Assembly: GCA_024364735.1 (NCBI GenBank)
Contig: JAGFNQ010004015.1
Location: forward strand, 235,101 to 299,100
DNA length: 64,000 bases
Direction: 5' to 3'
Source: Boesenbergia rotunda
Taxonomy: Eukaryota; Streptophyta; Magnoliopsida; Zingiberales; Zingiberaceae
A program made the translations under genes and the position numbers. Numbering within the stretch: the stretch's first letter is position 1; every line of letters begins with the position of its first letter. Positions 1-10,240 of the stretch are shown in pieces. The notes below the pieces were generated by a model. That model was not told the DNA's origin. It saw only the letters and a list, made by a program, of their open reading frames with translations, and ran no database searches.

Positions 1-35
1 CCCCAGTCTCTGCCAAAGGCAGAGACCACTGACCC

Positions 36-81
36 GGGCGCCCGGGAGCTCCCGGGCGCCCCCATTGAAATGCCTATATAA
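36..81 (+). promoter_or_regulatory. Palindrome plus TATA box upstream of the accessory ORF
   Basis: Positions 36-61 are a perfect 26-bp GC-rich palindrome (arms GGGCGCCCGGGAG). It is followed by TATATAA at 75-81 and a pyrimidine-rich stretch (about 92-165) before the ATG at 186. The same order, GC-rich hairpins followed by a TATA box, occurs in the LTR of element A (3739-4080) and in LTR E (44425-44771). I infer that the accessory ORF has its own promoter of LTR-like design. Confidence 0.55.
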
Positions 82-185
82 GGGCATCCGAACCTCCTCC
101 TCTTCCCACACCAAAAACCAACTTCCTTCCTCACTTCCTTCCTTCCAAGAAGATCAAGCGACACTTGTGCTTCCCCAATCTCACC

Positions 186-1475
186 ATGCCTCCCCGGTAT
201 GATTTATCTTATGCATTTAAAATTATTTTCTTAAATTCTTTAATGCATTTAGAATTATTCTCTTCTTATACCTCTTAACTTAGAAAACACCGACCAAACC
301 AACCGAACCTCGGTGCCGAACCGAGTCCCGACCCTAGGTTCCCTACTCTAGAATTATGTAATAAGTTTGCCCAAACCATTTACAAGCCTATTAAAACAAG
401 CTATCTTAATAGATATTTCTTTACCCAATCATGCCCCTTAGCCATGAATATTATAAACTTCTATCAATTAGATAATCTTGTATTCTGCACTCATACCGTT
501 AATGAATCCTTATGTGCAGAATTCTACAATAACATAGTTCGACAAGATAATCTCATGTTTTACACTACTATTCAAGGGATACCTCTGTCTATCACCCCTA
601 CTTTGCTGAACCGATTCCTTGGACTACGACCCTCCCAGTCCACATTTTGCTGCTATCCACCTAGGAATCCTCCATTTGATCCTCCCTACTCTCACATTAC
701 CTTAGACACTATCCACTCCTACTTCTATAGGGAAGTTAGACTCCCCGCAAATAGACGATTCCAAGCCGTTGACCTTCAGGCACAAGACTATGCCCTGTAC
801 AGAGTCCTGGTCCGCTGTATCTTACCACTCTCCACTAGAGATCTCAGGACCATGCGACCCTTTCATGCCTTCCTTCTGTATGCCCTGGTCCATCACCTTG
901 ACATTGACATTGGACTACACATGTTTCATACTATTCTGCATGCGTCCAGTGTTACGACCTAGGGACAAGTGCACACTCCATTCTGCCACATCATCACCTC
1001 CGTCCTTCATCACCACGGTCGTGACATTACCGTGGGTGAAATAACCGCTATGACTGACTTTGATGAAATAGGATTTAGGAACTTCTCGTTAGCGGGTCTA
1101 GAGGTATCGGCCACCGGGGTTTTGAGTTGGAGACGACAGCAGGCCGGGGCTCCGATCGACTTAGATGAGGAGGTAGACGTGGACGTTGGAGACATAGCGG
1201 CAGTGGCCCGAGCACACATAGACGAGCCCGCTCCACCGACACTCTATGAGAGAGTGACACATTTGGAGACACAGGTCCAGAGTCTCCGAGAGGAAGTGGA
1301 GGCGAACCACGATGAAGAAATGGCAACAAATCTAGGATACTACACCGATTACATGAGCGCCCTTAGAGCTGAGAGGGAGGCTAAAGATGCACAGTATCAC
1401 GAGATGATGCCCTATTTCGATCCTGGCAGTCAGGCTCCTCTGATCATCCCGGTCCCTCATCCTAGATTTGCTTAG
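186..1475 (+). pseudogene. Accessory retrotransposon ORF (plant 'putative transposon protein' type), one intron, one internal stop
   Basis: The reading frame starts at ATG 186 with an 11-nt first exon (186-196). An 87-nt intron with GTATGA donor (197) and CTTAACTTAG acceptor (ending 283) follows, and splicing joins it in frame to a long second exon starting at 284. Around residues 70-115 the protein has the pattern typical of the domain annotated in plants as putative plant transposon protein (FYNNIV, IQGIPLSIT, LNRFLGL). A TAG at 960-962 interrupts the frame, which then continues unchanged to 1475. The second part has an acidic stretch and a probable coiled coil (YERVTHLETQVQSLREEVEA). Its function is unknown; in Sirevirus-type elements this position holds an accessory or env-like ORF. 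One stop suggests recent decay, or readthrough. Domain assignment is by recognition only. Confidence 0.6.
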
Positions 1476-2275
1476 CATTGTACCAGTAACTATTTGACTG
1501 CCCCTACTCAGTAGGGTTGACTTATGCCTGACTTGTATGACTGTGTTGAATTTTGAGTACTTGTTTTGTTCTATTTGACTAGCTGACTTATGGAAATGAG
1601 TACTTGTTCTGTCCTATTTGATTGGCAGTTAGGATTGTGCTCTGTAGAATAGGTTAACTCTACTTTTTAATTTCTTACTGCTTTACTTGATTTAAAAATC
1701 AGTTTCTAAAAGAACTTGAAAAACTATTTTATTTAAATTCAAAATCAGTTTTTAAAATTTTTTTCTTAGTTTTATTTCAAAACTATCCCCTCTCAAAACT
1801 AGGGCTTTTTCGCAAATGGACTTAGCCTAGGCCCTAACCCTAGAACTGCATGCACCTATAGAGTTAGAAGCCAGCATCTCACAAGCACCTTAGGGTACTT
1901 TTTGATTAATAACCTAGAAAGGGTTGAGATGCTTAGGTCTTTGCCGTAATTCAAGATGCTTTAAGTCAGTGCATCTGCAGTAATTGGGGCACTAAATACA
2001 ACTTACACAGCAATCAAGTTAAGTGTCAAGTTTAGAAAATCTAACTTGAACAAAAACACTTAACTTGACTAACCCTAGCAAAAACTACTATTTATAACAG
2101 TTAGTAAGTAACTAATTGGGTTAGATAGGTCCCTACAAGAGAAAATTAACTGATTTGGTTTAAGTCTTATCATGAATTGGTTCAGTACAGCAAAATCATG
2201 CAAATATTTTCCATTATGAAAGTTATTTCCGTTATGCAATTTAATTTCTGCTCAATTTGCCTTTTTGATATATGG

Positions 2276-2288
2276 CAAAGGGGGAGAG
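2276..2288 (+). other. Upstream polypurine tract
   Basis: CAAAGGGGGAGAG lies about 800 bp before the LTR and matches the core of the tract beside the LTR. Extra PPT copies are a known habit of Sirevirus elements; a role as a second plus-strand primer is inference. Confidence 0.5.
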
Positions 2289-2379
2289 ATAAGAAAGGAG
2301 AGAATTTAAAATTTTTTGTTTAAAAGTTTTTGTAGAATATTTTTCTCTCGAAATTTCAAAATCTATCCTTTATTCAAAA

Positions 2380-2880
2380 AGTACTTAACTAAGCTTTTCT
2401 AAAGTACTAAGTTTTTCAAAGTACTAAAGTACTAAGTTTTTCTTACTTAAGCTTTTCAAAGTACTTAAGCTTTTCAAAACTTTCCTAGTACTTAAGCTTG
2501 TCAAAAATTTTCTCACTTAAGCTTTTCAAAGTACTTAAGCTTTTCAAAACTTTCCTAGTACTTAAGCTTATTAAAAAAATTTCTTACTTAAGCTTGTCAA
2601 AACTTTTTAAAGTACTTAAAATTTTCAAAACTTTTCAAAAGTACTTAAGTTTTTCAGAAAAACTTAAGCTTTTCAGAAGTACTTAGGTTTGTGTTAACTT
2701 CACGAAGTACTTTAAGACTTAGAGTTTTTCAAAACTTTTTTGAAGTACCATAAACTTAAAACTTTCAATTTGTTGGTACTCAAACTAAAGTTTGAAAATC
2801 CTTCATAAACTTAAGTTTTCAAAGTTGTCTAAATAAACTTAAGCTTTCAAAATTTATTAAGTATTTGAACTCAAAAATTC
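2380..2880 (+). repeat. Degenerate AT-rich short repeat
   Basis: Repeated variants of CTTAAGCTTTTCAAA and AAGTACTTAAG occur at irregular spacing of about 20-40 bases. The small frame at 2498-2686 is only this repeat read through and has no amino-acid signature beyond K, L, F and S. Confidence 0.6.
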
Positions 2881-3068
2881 TCTACAAGTATAATTTTTTT
2901 TAAAATTTTCTAAGTAAAAATCCAAACCTTAAACTTAGAACTTAGTGTCGAAAACCCCACGAATTTTTGAAAAATCTAAGGGGAGATTCCTTCCAGGGGG
3001 AGGGAACAAAAGGTAATTTGTATATGCCTTGATTAAACTTAACTTTTTGAACCAGGGTTGCCATAAAT

Positions 3069-3083
3069 CAAAAAGGGGGAGAT
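3069..3083 (+). other. Polypurine tract of element A
   Basis: CAAAAAGGGGGAGAT lies immediately before the TGTTGG start of the 3' LTR, the position expected for plus-strand priming of reverse transcription. Confidence 0.75.
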
Positions 3084-3200
3084 TGTTGGTGCAAAAAGCA
3101 CCCAAGTCGAACCTGAGTTTTGATAATGGCAATAGGGCTCAAAAGTTAAGTCTTACTTGCTATCTAACATGTCACTCTAGTGTGCAGGGTAAAAAGCCCT

Positions 3201-3480
3201 AGCGAAGGACTGCTAGGCACTGGCGAAGGAATGCCAGGGTAAAAATCCCTAGCAAAGGACTGCTAGGCACTGGCGAAGGAATGCCAGGGTAAAAAGCCCT
3301 AACGAAGGACTGCTAGGCACTGGCAAAGGAATGCCAGGGTACTGAAGCACTAGCAAAAGACTGCTAGGCGCCAGGCGAAGGACAGGTTGGGACTGAAGCC
3401 CTAGCAAAGGAATGCTAGGCACCGGGCGAAGGACAGCTCGGTATCCAAGACCTGGCAAAGGACCGCCAGGCAAAAGTCCA
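3201..3480 (+). repeat. ~50-bp minisatellite in the LTR of A
   Basis: Units of about 50 bp start at 3201, 3251, 3301 and 3352 and then degenerate. Each carries a RGCRAAGGACTGCTAGGCA-type core followed by GGCGAAGGAATGCCAGGGT. A similar but differently spelled repeat (AAGTCCTGG...GGGCAC) fills the matching part of LTR E. Confidence 0.75.
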
Positions 3481-3738
3481 ACTAGAGGAGCGGTTGGCAT
3501 CTGGTACATTCTCCCGAGAGGAGTAGGTGAGGACGCGTTCCCTGTCGAGGGAACAGTAGGAGTCGGTTCAACCTAGGGCTCCATTTTGGAGGCCCAAAGT
3601 CAGAACCAAAACAGCTAAGGCTGTATAAACTAACATCTTATTGTTTTATGGTATTTTGGACTAACCCTGGATGCAAGACCGAAGGAACGAGTGTCTGCAG
3701 CTCAGAGAGCCTCAAAGGAATGAGGCAACAGCTGACCA

Positions 3739-3982
3739 GGGCGCCCGGAGTGTCCCGGGCGCCCCCAAGGTGAACACAAAACACACAAAACAAAGGCAGG
3801 CTTCGACAGCTCATCTCCCGGGTGCCCCCGCTGCTCCTGGGCGCCCCTGTGCTCCCGGGCGCCCCCGCTGCTCCTGGGCGCCCCCAGCGCTCCGGGCGCC
3901 CCCAGCGTAAGCCTACTAAGAGAAGCCAGCCAAGCCAAAGGGATAAGATTTGACCCGGGCGCCCCCAGCGTCCCGGGCGCCC
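3739..3982 (+). repeat. Cluster of GC-rich palindromic blocks (GGGCGCCC)
   Basis: About eight copies of GGGCGCCC or close variants (GGGTGCCC, GGGCGCCCGG, CCCGGGCGCCCC) lie within 245 bp in otherwise moderate-GC sequence, upstream of the LTR TATA box. They can pair with each other in many ways. Confidence 0.75.
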
Positions 3983-4073
3983 CGGTCAAGATGTGATCTC
4001 GAGTTTGAAAGGATCAGAAGTTGACCGAGGGAAAGGCGGATCGGCAGACACGTGGGGGGGCGCCACCAGGGCC

Positions 4074-4080
4074 TATAAAA
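4074..4080 (+). promoter_or_regulatory. TATA box of LTR A
   Basis: TATAAAA flanked by GGGCC on both sides, in the middle of the LTR and downstream of the palindromic cluster. It is the likely core promoter separating U3 from R. Confidence 0.65.
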
Positions 4081-4503
4081 GGGCCCTCGACCCCGAGGCT
4101 TGGGACAACGAATTCTTTCAACGCTTCTACGGTCTTTGGCTTCCGCGCTCTACTCCAGCAACCTCCTGACTCAAGATACAAGCGCCGACGACGTCCTACT
4201 GCTCCGGAAAAAGTAATCTACATCGGACGTCGGTAAAAAGAATAGCTAAATTTCAGTACTGTACTTAAATTGTAATTCCATTTCTGTAACTATTTTTTTT
4301 ACGCGATTATAGTATTGCTCGCAGTAAACAGTCAGCGACCGTGGGTCTTGGAGTAGGAGTCAACCTAGGCTTTGAACCAAGTAAAAATATTTGTGTTTGC
4401 GTGTTTTTGTTTTTAATCTTCCGCTACGCATTCTCTTTTCAAATCCAAACGCTTTCCGATATTCACCCCCCCCCCCCCCACTATCGGTTCTCACGATCCA
4501 ACA

Positions 4504-5497
4504 CTTTATTCCTAAAATCTAAGGATAAGGACATCTTTGTGGCCCAAGTATATGTTGATGATATTATCTTTGGGTCAACAAATAATGAATTTCTCCATGA
4601 GTTCATTAAATGCATGGAAAATGAATTTGAGATGAGTCTTGTGGGAGAGTTGATATTCTTTTTAGGCCTACAAGTTAAACAAACCAATGAAGGGACTCAT
4701 GTGTATCAAACTAAATATGCTAGGGAAATCATTAAGAAATTTGGTTTAGAAAATGCTAAGGTAGCATCTACCCCTATAGGAACAAATATCAAAATGGATA
4801 ATGATCTTAAAGGTAAAATGGTAGACTCAAAACAATATAAGAGCATGATTGGTAATTTATTGTACCTAACCGCTAGTAGACCCATATATTATTCGTGGTA
4901 GGTATGTGTGCAAGGTACCAATCATGTGCCAAAGGGTCTCATCTAGTGGTAGTTAAGAGAATTTTAAGGTATATTAAAGATACTCTTAATGTCGGGCTTT
5001 GGTATCCTAGAACTCCAAATGTTGAACTTTTGGGATACACTGACTCGGACTATGCGGGTTGTAAACTAGATAGGAAGAGTACTAGTGGAGGATGTCAATT
5101 TATTGGGTCATCTTTAGTTAGTTGGAGTAGTAGGAAATAACCATGTGTTGCCCTATCAACAACGGAGGCCGAATATGTAGCAATGGGTGGTTGTGTGTCC
5201 CAACTACTTTGGATCATGCACACCTTAGAGGATTATGAGTTACACTACTCCAACATCAAGGTCTTATGTGATAATGTAAGTACAATTAACTTGACTAAAA
5301 ATTTGGTTCACCATTCTAGAACAAAATACAATGAAGTGAAGCATCACTCCATTAGGGATCATGTGGCAAGGGGTGACATAGATTTGTACTATGTTGAGTC
5401 AAAGTCAAACCTTGTCGATATATTTACCCAGCCTCTTCCCGAAGTGGAGTTTACGTCCTTAAGAAGGGGCCTTGGTATGTATTTTGTAAAAGTATAG
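4504..5497 (+). pseudogene. Copia pol fragment of B: reverse transcriptase (from YVDD) and RNase H
   Basis: The frame enters within RT just upstream of the catalytic YVDD motif (codons at 4551-4562) and runs through the RT connection region. RNase H shows the pattern GYTDSDYAGC, STTEAEYVA, VLCDNVSTI and a C-terminal VDIFTQPLP. Lesions: a one-base deletion near 4883 shifts the frame, and TAA at 5138-5140 replaces a sense codon in the RNase H part. The product would be the polymerase used for element replication, but this copy cannot make it. The first part of the frame that reads in from 4341 is LTR A sequence and is not part of the gene. Confidence 0.85.
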
Positions 5498-6307
5498 GAT
5501 GGACCTTAGGGTAATACAATAGGAAGGTGGTGCTTGATCCATTAGGATGATACAAATGATCCACTTGTGCTTATGACATAGTGTTGGGTTATTAGATGTA
5601 TCAAATTATGAAAAATAGACCAACCATGGGGAATGAAAGTGTTTAATTAATGGACATCTTGCCCAAAGATCATAGTTGGACATTTTAAACATTTGAAAAT
5701 CATTTTATGTTTTATTTGTTTTGCCATAAGTTTGAAACTTGTATGATTGCAAAACTAGGTTGGAACTTTGATACAAAGTTAGTGTTTTTCAAGAAATTTG
5801 AACTTTAGTCAAAAAGTCAAGTATGTTTGAATTTTTCATGAACTGATATTTTTCCTTGTTAGAGTATATCATATGAAACATGCTTACAAATTTTTGTATT
5901 TTTTTGGAATTTTTTGGAATTTTTGGGAAGTTTCTGAAATTCGGCTCAGAAACCTATAATTCAGACAGACAGAGTATCAGTCGACTGCCCCCTGGGGTAG
6001 TCGACTGGCACGCTTGATTTCAGCCTACTGAGCATTTTTTTCAGAAATCGAAAATTCTCTCATTTGATGCCATGGGTAGGTATTGCTTAGGGTAATCATT
6101 TTGATAGTGTCAAAGGGAGAGAATGAGTGGTTTAAGTTAGGTTTGTAACTTAACTTTAGTTTATGCAAATTGAAAATGGAGAAAGCATAGGTTAAGGGGG
6201 AGGTTATCTCTTATTTTCTTACTATGTCTTGTTGTTTTAATTAATGTTATTGGCTGGTAATTTATCCCTAACTTGAACATGTTACCACACATCAAAAAGG
6301 AGGAGAT
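5498..6307 (+). other. 3' non-coding region and PPT of element B
   Basis: No coding signal. It holds a CAGTCGACTG palindrome pair at 5978-6009 and ends in a purine tract (AAAAAGGAGGAGAT, about 6294-6307) directly before the LTR. Confidence 0.65.
5978..6009 (+). repeat. Inverted repeat with CAGTCGACTG ends
   Basis: CAGTCGACTG at 5978 and AGTCGACTG ending at 6009 flank a C-run/G-run core (CCCCCTGGGG). A second, cleaner copy is inside the LTR at 6767-6795. Confidence 0.7.
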
Positions 6308-7281
6308 TGTTGGGGCAATCAACCCAAGGATGATCGGGAAGATCATGGTTTTGATGTGTGTGTGTGTGTCAATATGTTTAAGGTTAGGGTGTTATCTTGT
6401 TATTTGATATATGTGATTGTGTTTGCAGGACTTGGAGAATCACACATGGTGGACTTATTTGAGGGACGAGAGCTGAGGGAAGAGGACTCCAAGGGCAAGC
6501 TGAGAAGTGGACTTCAAAGAGCACACATGAAGGGTGGCATGGAGGCAAGCCAAGGGAAGGCTTGTGTGCGCATTCGAGGGACGATAGTCGGTGGATGAAG
6601 ACTTTAAGGGGCAAGCTAAGGGAGTGTACTTGAAGGCACACGTGAAGGAGGGTCAAGGAGGGTCTTCGGAGTGAGGAAGAGAGATTGTATAAGTTGGGTA
6701 GACTGGTAAAAAGGCAGTCGACTGTCAGCCAATTCTCAAACTCACAGAATTTTTGACACCCTAGACCAGTCGACTGCCCCAGGGGCAGTCGACTGATACT
6801 CCCGAAAACTAGCCGTTGGGTTAGCCGTTGGCTAACAATTAAGGCTAGATCAATCGACTACCCTAGGGGTTGTTGATTGGTGTCGGGCTGGACAGCGTGT
6901 GGAGTTGTCCTTTACTCTTATAAAAATGGTGACTTTTGGGCACGAGGAAGGTACGGTCCTTGAGTGTACCAAAGTGCTGTTCGTGCCAAAAGTGATCAGT
7001 TCTTCCTCTCGATTTCTATTCTATTTTGTAAAGAGGAAGAAGACAACCATGTAAAGGTTTTCTCCACCTTGAAGGAGGCTTTACATAGTGGAGAGTGTGC
7101 TCGTGCGTGGATCCTTGGATTAGTCATCTTTCGGGGTGGATACCAAGTAAAATTTTGAGTTAGCATTGGATCTCTTGTTTTTCATTATATTTTTTGTATT
7201 GTGCTAATCATCTTGTAGAGAAAGTTCGAAAAAGTGCTATTCACCCCCCCCCCCCACTCTAGCAAGCACCATGATCTAACA
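6308..7281 (+). mobile_element. 3' LTR of element B (974 bp)
   Basis: It starts TGTTGGGGCA after the purine tract and ends CTAACA after a poly-C tract (about 7244-7256). A TG dinucleotide run (6355-6368), an interspersed GAGGGACGAGAG-like repeat and several CAGTCGACTG palindromes lie inside. TATAAAAATGG near 6920 is a candidate TATA box. The small ORFs at 6356-6598 and 6964-7158 are LTR sequence without protein signature. Confidence 0.75.
6767..6795 (+). repeat. Near-perfect palindrome in LTR B
   Basis: Two 14-bp arms (CAGTCGACTGCCCC and its reverse complement) are separated by a single base. Further single CAGTCGACTG copies lie nearby (about 6716). Confidence 0.8.
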
Positions 7282-8588
7282 TGGGCTTCCGAGGCCACCC
7301 AAGCCCGCCGGCCACAAGGAAGTACCGGAGAGGAAGGAGAAGAAGAAGATGAAGGAGAGAAGAGCTCTCCACCTCAACCCAAACCAGCCGAAACCTCACC
7401 TCTCCACTTGCTTGTGGCACTGTCGCCACCTCCCTTGCACCGCCACCCTCTCCTTGCACCAGCCGCCCACCCGCCTCTCCTCCTCGTCGCACACCACAAA
7501 AGGGAGAGGAGAACTCCCCCTTTGTCTGGTAGGAGCTACTGAGAGGTTGAGAAGAGGGGAAGGGAGGTTGAAGGAAGACAAAAAAAACATCTTCCTCCTT
7601 GCCGCGTGGCCTAGGAGAGAGAAGGGAGAGAGGGAGAGGAGAAAAGCCTTGGGTTGGATGATCAATTGGATTAGCCTTGGTTTCATGATTCTATGGGGTA
7701 TATATAGGGCTACAAAAGGGATCATGAGGAGGAGTTGGGTCTTGGTCCACTAATGGATTCAAATCCGATCAATTAATGAAGATCCATTTCACTAAAGGAT
7801 CTCCATTAAACTTCCTCACCAACCCCCATATTTTCATATGGGCTCCACCTATTATGAGTACATCCATCTCTCCATGTTTAAGATATCGAATGTCCGTCGA
7901 TTAATTTAAATTACTGACAATTTTAATTAATCAACCTCTAACTCTTTAACTAGTACCACTCATCCTTATCATTATGTTGAACCAAGTCCACCTGTAGGAT
8001 TTAACATTATGAACCTTATGAGCTCATCAAGAGGGCATCATCATCCCGACTCATCAGGACACGGATTCCGTCTATAACCAACGACACACCATGTAAATAA
8101 TATTATTTCCCAACTTACCAGGCCTATCGATTTAGCAGAATAAATTTCGCCGATTAGTAAATCAAAGAAATAACTACTATGTACATGTGTCCGTTATTAT
8201 ATCAGGATTTAGAGCATGTACTCTATAATAAACCGAGATTTGATCCAAATATAAAATCAGTATAAATTGGATCACCTCTATATTAATCCTGCTCAATGCA
8301 CACAAAGCACACTAGTGTAATTCTATGGTCATGATAAACCACACCTAATTACACTACAATCATCCCTATGGTTTGTCCAACTCCATCTCAGTTGAGAGCC
8401 TCTTCTTATACTCTGCAAGGGACTGATAACATGATCTTCTGTGTGTCACCACACACCATGTTATCTACAATGCAAAGTATCAAACAGTTATGGACATACT
8501 AATATAAACATGCAACAGTTGTTGTGATTCTCTTTCAAAATGTAGATGTTCATAGAAAAAAATAAGTCTTTTAGTATACATCCTAACA
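7282..8588 (-). mobile_element. 3' LTR of element C (truncated by B)
   Basis: Read on the minus strand, the LTR begins TGTTAGGATG at 8588, directly after a GTATAAGTGGAAGAT purine tract (8589-8603). It runs to 7282, where element B begins; the missing LTR end should lie left of B, outside the window. CTATATATACC on the minus strand near 7696-7706 is a probable TATA box, followed by a purine-poor leader with CTCTCC and CTTCTTC runs. The proline-rich frames at 7234-7753 are LTR sequence. Confidence 0.7.
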
Positions 8589-9216
8589 ATCTTCCACTTA
8601 TACTCAAAGATTCTACTGTCCTCCCTGAGCCATACATCTGACTCTCATATCCTCCTCATGCCGATCAAAAGCTCTCGCTAGAAGGGCCTTAGTGAATGGA
8701 TCCGCCAGGTTGTCTTCCGATGCAATCTTGGCGACAACTACTTCTCCTCGCTTTACGATTTCTCGTATCAGGTGGTACATACGCTCTATGTGTTTACTTG
8801 CCTTATGGGCTCGTGGTTCCTTCGAGTTTGCAACTGCACCACTGTTATCATAATAAATTGTGATAGATCTGGCCAAACCAGGAATCACATCCAAGTCCAT
8901 CATGAAGTTCCTGAGCCATACAGCTTCCTTAGTTGCCTCTGAGGCAGCCACATACTCAGCTTCCATGGTAGAGTCCGCCACGCATTTCTGCTTGACACTC
9001 CTATATACTATGGCTCTACCTCCTAAAGTAAACACAAACACCAAGGTAGACTTACTTTTGTCCCTATCTGATTGGAAGTCTGAATCCGTATAACCCACAG
9101 GGAGTAATTGGTCTATCCGGTAAACTAGCAAATAATCCCTAATACATCTCAGGTACTTCAGTATATGCTTTACCACAGTCCAATGTCCCTGTCCAGGGAT
9201 ACTCTGATATCTGCTA
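8589..9216 (-). pseudogene. Copia RNase H end of element C
   Basis: The minus-strand frame 8613-9176, continuing to 9216, encodes the C-terminal RNase H of a Copia pol. Visible elements are GYTDSDFQSD, ADSTMEAEYVAASEA, IYYDNSGAVANSKEP and a DPFTKAL tail near the stop. The frame is open here but is cut at 9216 by element D and resumes at 43535 after one copy of the TSD is removed. The purine tract next to the LTR is at 8589-8603. Confidence 0.85.
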
Positions 9217-9763
9217 TGTTAGTGATATGAGAGAAGTGTCCTAAGGCAATTGCCTTATGATTGTAAATATTCATTTTAATAAATGATAATTCACTATTTG
9301 AGTATACATGTTTGTGTATTTGATTGAGATCTTAAACTCATCTACTGAATGTCTGCAATACAATTCACAGCATAAGAGAATTTGTGATGGGATCACAACT
9401 AGTGATTATCTCTAAATGTGCAATTGTGAAGTATTGAAAATATCCCTAGTCGATGAATTGATAAAAACGGACATTATCAATTCTGTTGAGACTAGCATGG
9501 GTTATTCTCTAATCAGCTGATTCTCACTAGCTGGTGACATTGGGATGTCCGGAGATAAACATGGATGCTAGTTAAGGGAACTAGTTCATTGGAGTGACTA
9601 GCTGTAAAACTTCATATGGTAATCTAAATAGATATGTCAATGAAGTTCTTACTGCAGCTTACGTGTGATGTTCCTTTGACTTGCGGTGTTCAAGTCATCT
9701 TGGTCATGGAGACTTATACTTTAACATCTTAAGCAAGAATCTCCTAGGAGGTGTGGACCCAGG

Positions 9764-10183
9764 ATGATTGGGTATAAGCCGAAGTGCCCGAAGATGTTTG
9801 AGCAGCCTACAAAGGATTCACCACTCCTTGCGAGGAGATGTATACCCAGGCCTATCGTCGGATTGTTACTCAAAGCCTCTGGCCAGAGCATATCATGTTT
9901 AGAGTGTGAGTCTCTTAAATACATGAGAGTAATTAGAAATCCAAAGGACGAGAAAGATACTACTTGGGCTAGGTGTGACGTAGTCAGCCTAGTGGGGACT
10001 GACACAAATAGACCGTGTCCTGAACCAAGTGGGTATAAGATGGTGAAGGGAATGGGGCACGATTCATTAGAGCTGCTGAAGGGTTTCAGAATTACTTCTG
10101 AGGTCAAACCGTTGATCTTTCGATTAATTGGGGGTCATGATGTACTACTAGGTGCCACTCATGATCGTTCTATAATTAGTTGA
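9764..10183 (+). other. 139-codon open frame kept in all three LTR D copies
   Basis: This frame is open in the 5' LTR, in the 3' LTR (41780-42199) and in solo LTR D2 (22408-22827), at identical length and with few amino-acid differences. It lies in the U3 part upstream of the TATA box. I recognise no domain, and an antisense frame of 128 codons is also open in all three. The most likely explanation is chance openness preserved by low divergence; it is listed for its conservation only. Confidence 0.25.
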
Positions 10184-10240
10184 TTATAGACGGCCAACAT
10201 AAATCAAAAGCCTATTTAGTCACACGCACTACGAGTAATC

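Larger units (their letters stand above)
1476..3083 (+). other. 3' non-coding region of element A
   Basis: No credible coding region. The stretch is AT-rich, with a polypurine tract at 2276-2288, a degenerate AAGCTTTTCAAAGTACTT-type repeat at about 2380-2880, and the main polypurine tract directly before the LTR. Long untranslated 3' regions of this sort are usual in Sirevirus-like Copia elements. Confidence 0.6.
1..4503 (+). mobile_element. Element A: 3' part of a Sirevirus-like Copia retrotransposon
   Basis: Only the 3' part of this LTR retrotransposon lies in the window: an accessory ORF, a long AT-rich non-coding stretch, two polypurine tracts and a complete 3' LTR (3084-4503). No gag or pol is visible; they should lie to the left. 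An extra ORF between pol and the 3' LTR, more than one PPT of the type AAAGGGGGAGA and a poly-C tract near the LTR end are known for the Sirevirus (Maximus) lineage of Copia, so that assignment is an inference. The element interrupts the reverse transcriptase of element B, whose frame starts immediately after the LTR at 4504. The TSD cannot be checked because the 5' end is outside. Confidence 0.8.
3084..4503 (+). mobile_element. 3' LTR of element A (1420 bp)
   Basis: It starts TGTTGG and ends CCAACA, perfect 6-bp inverted termini. In order it contains a 50-bp minisatellite (3201-3480), a run of GC-rich palindromic blocks (3739-3982), a TATA box (4074-4080), a poly-C tract (about 4466-4479) and the terminal CCAACA. 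Element B coding sequence starts directly after it. The LTR resembles solo LTR E (43707-45264) in start, layout and the block containing GGAGTAGGTG, so the two belong to related families. ORFs inside it are not genes. Confidence 0.85.
4504..7281 (+). mobile_element. Element B: 3' half of a Copia retrotransposon
   Basis: It consists of decayed pol (4504-5497), a non-coding 3' region, a PPT and a 974-bp 3' LTR (6308-7281). Its 5' part is separated by element A and lies left of the window. It appears to have inserted into the LTR of element C, because C-type minus-strand LTR sequence starts right after it. LTR ends TGTTGG/CTAACA, the poly-C tract near the LTR end and the pol sequence suggest a Sirevirus-like Copia lineage (inference). 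Confidence 0.8.

Noticed and set aside
3671..4236. Proline- and alanine-rich frames in LTR A
   Set aside because: They are the GGGCGCCC palindrome cluster read through; both strands are open because of base composition, and no domain is visible.
4341..4503. N-terminal part of the frame running into the RT of element B
   Set aside because: This part is the end of LTR A; the RT sequence starts only at 4504, so the join is an insertion artefact and not a fusion gene.
6355..6368. TG dinucleotide run as a regulatory element
   Set aside because: Too short and common to support any claim.
7234..7753. Overlapping proline/arginine-rich frames on both strands
   Set aside because: They lie across the B/C LTR border and in LTR C; CT/AG-rich leader sequence gives open frames by chance.
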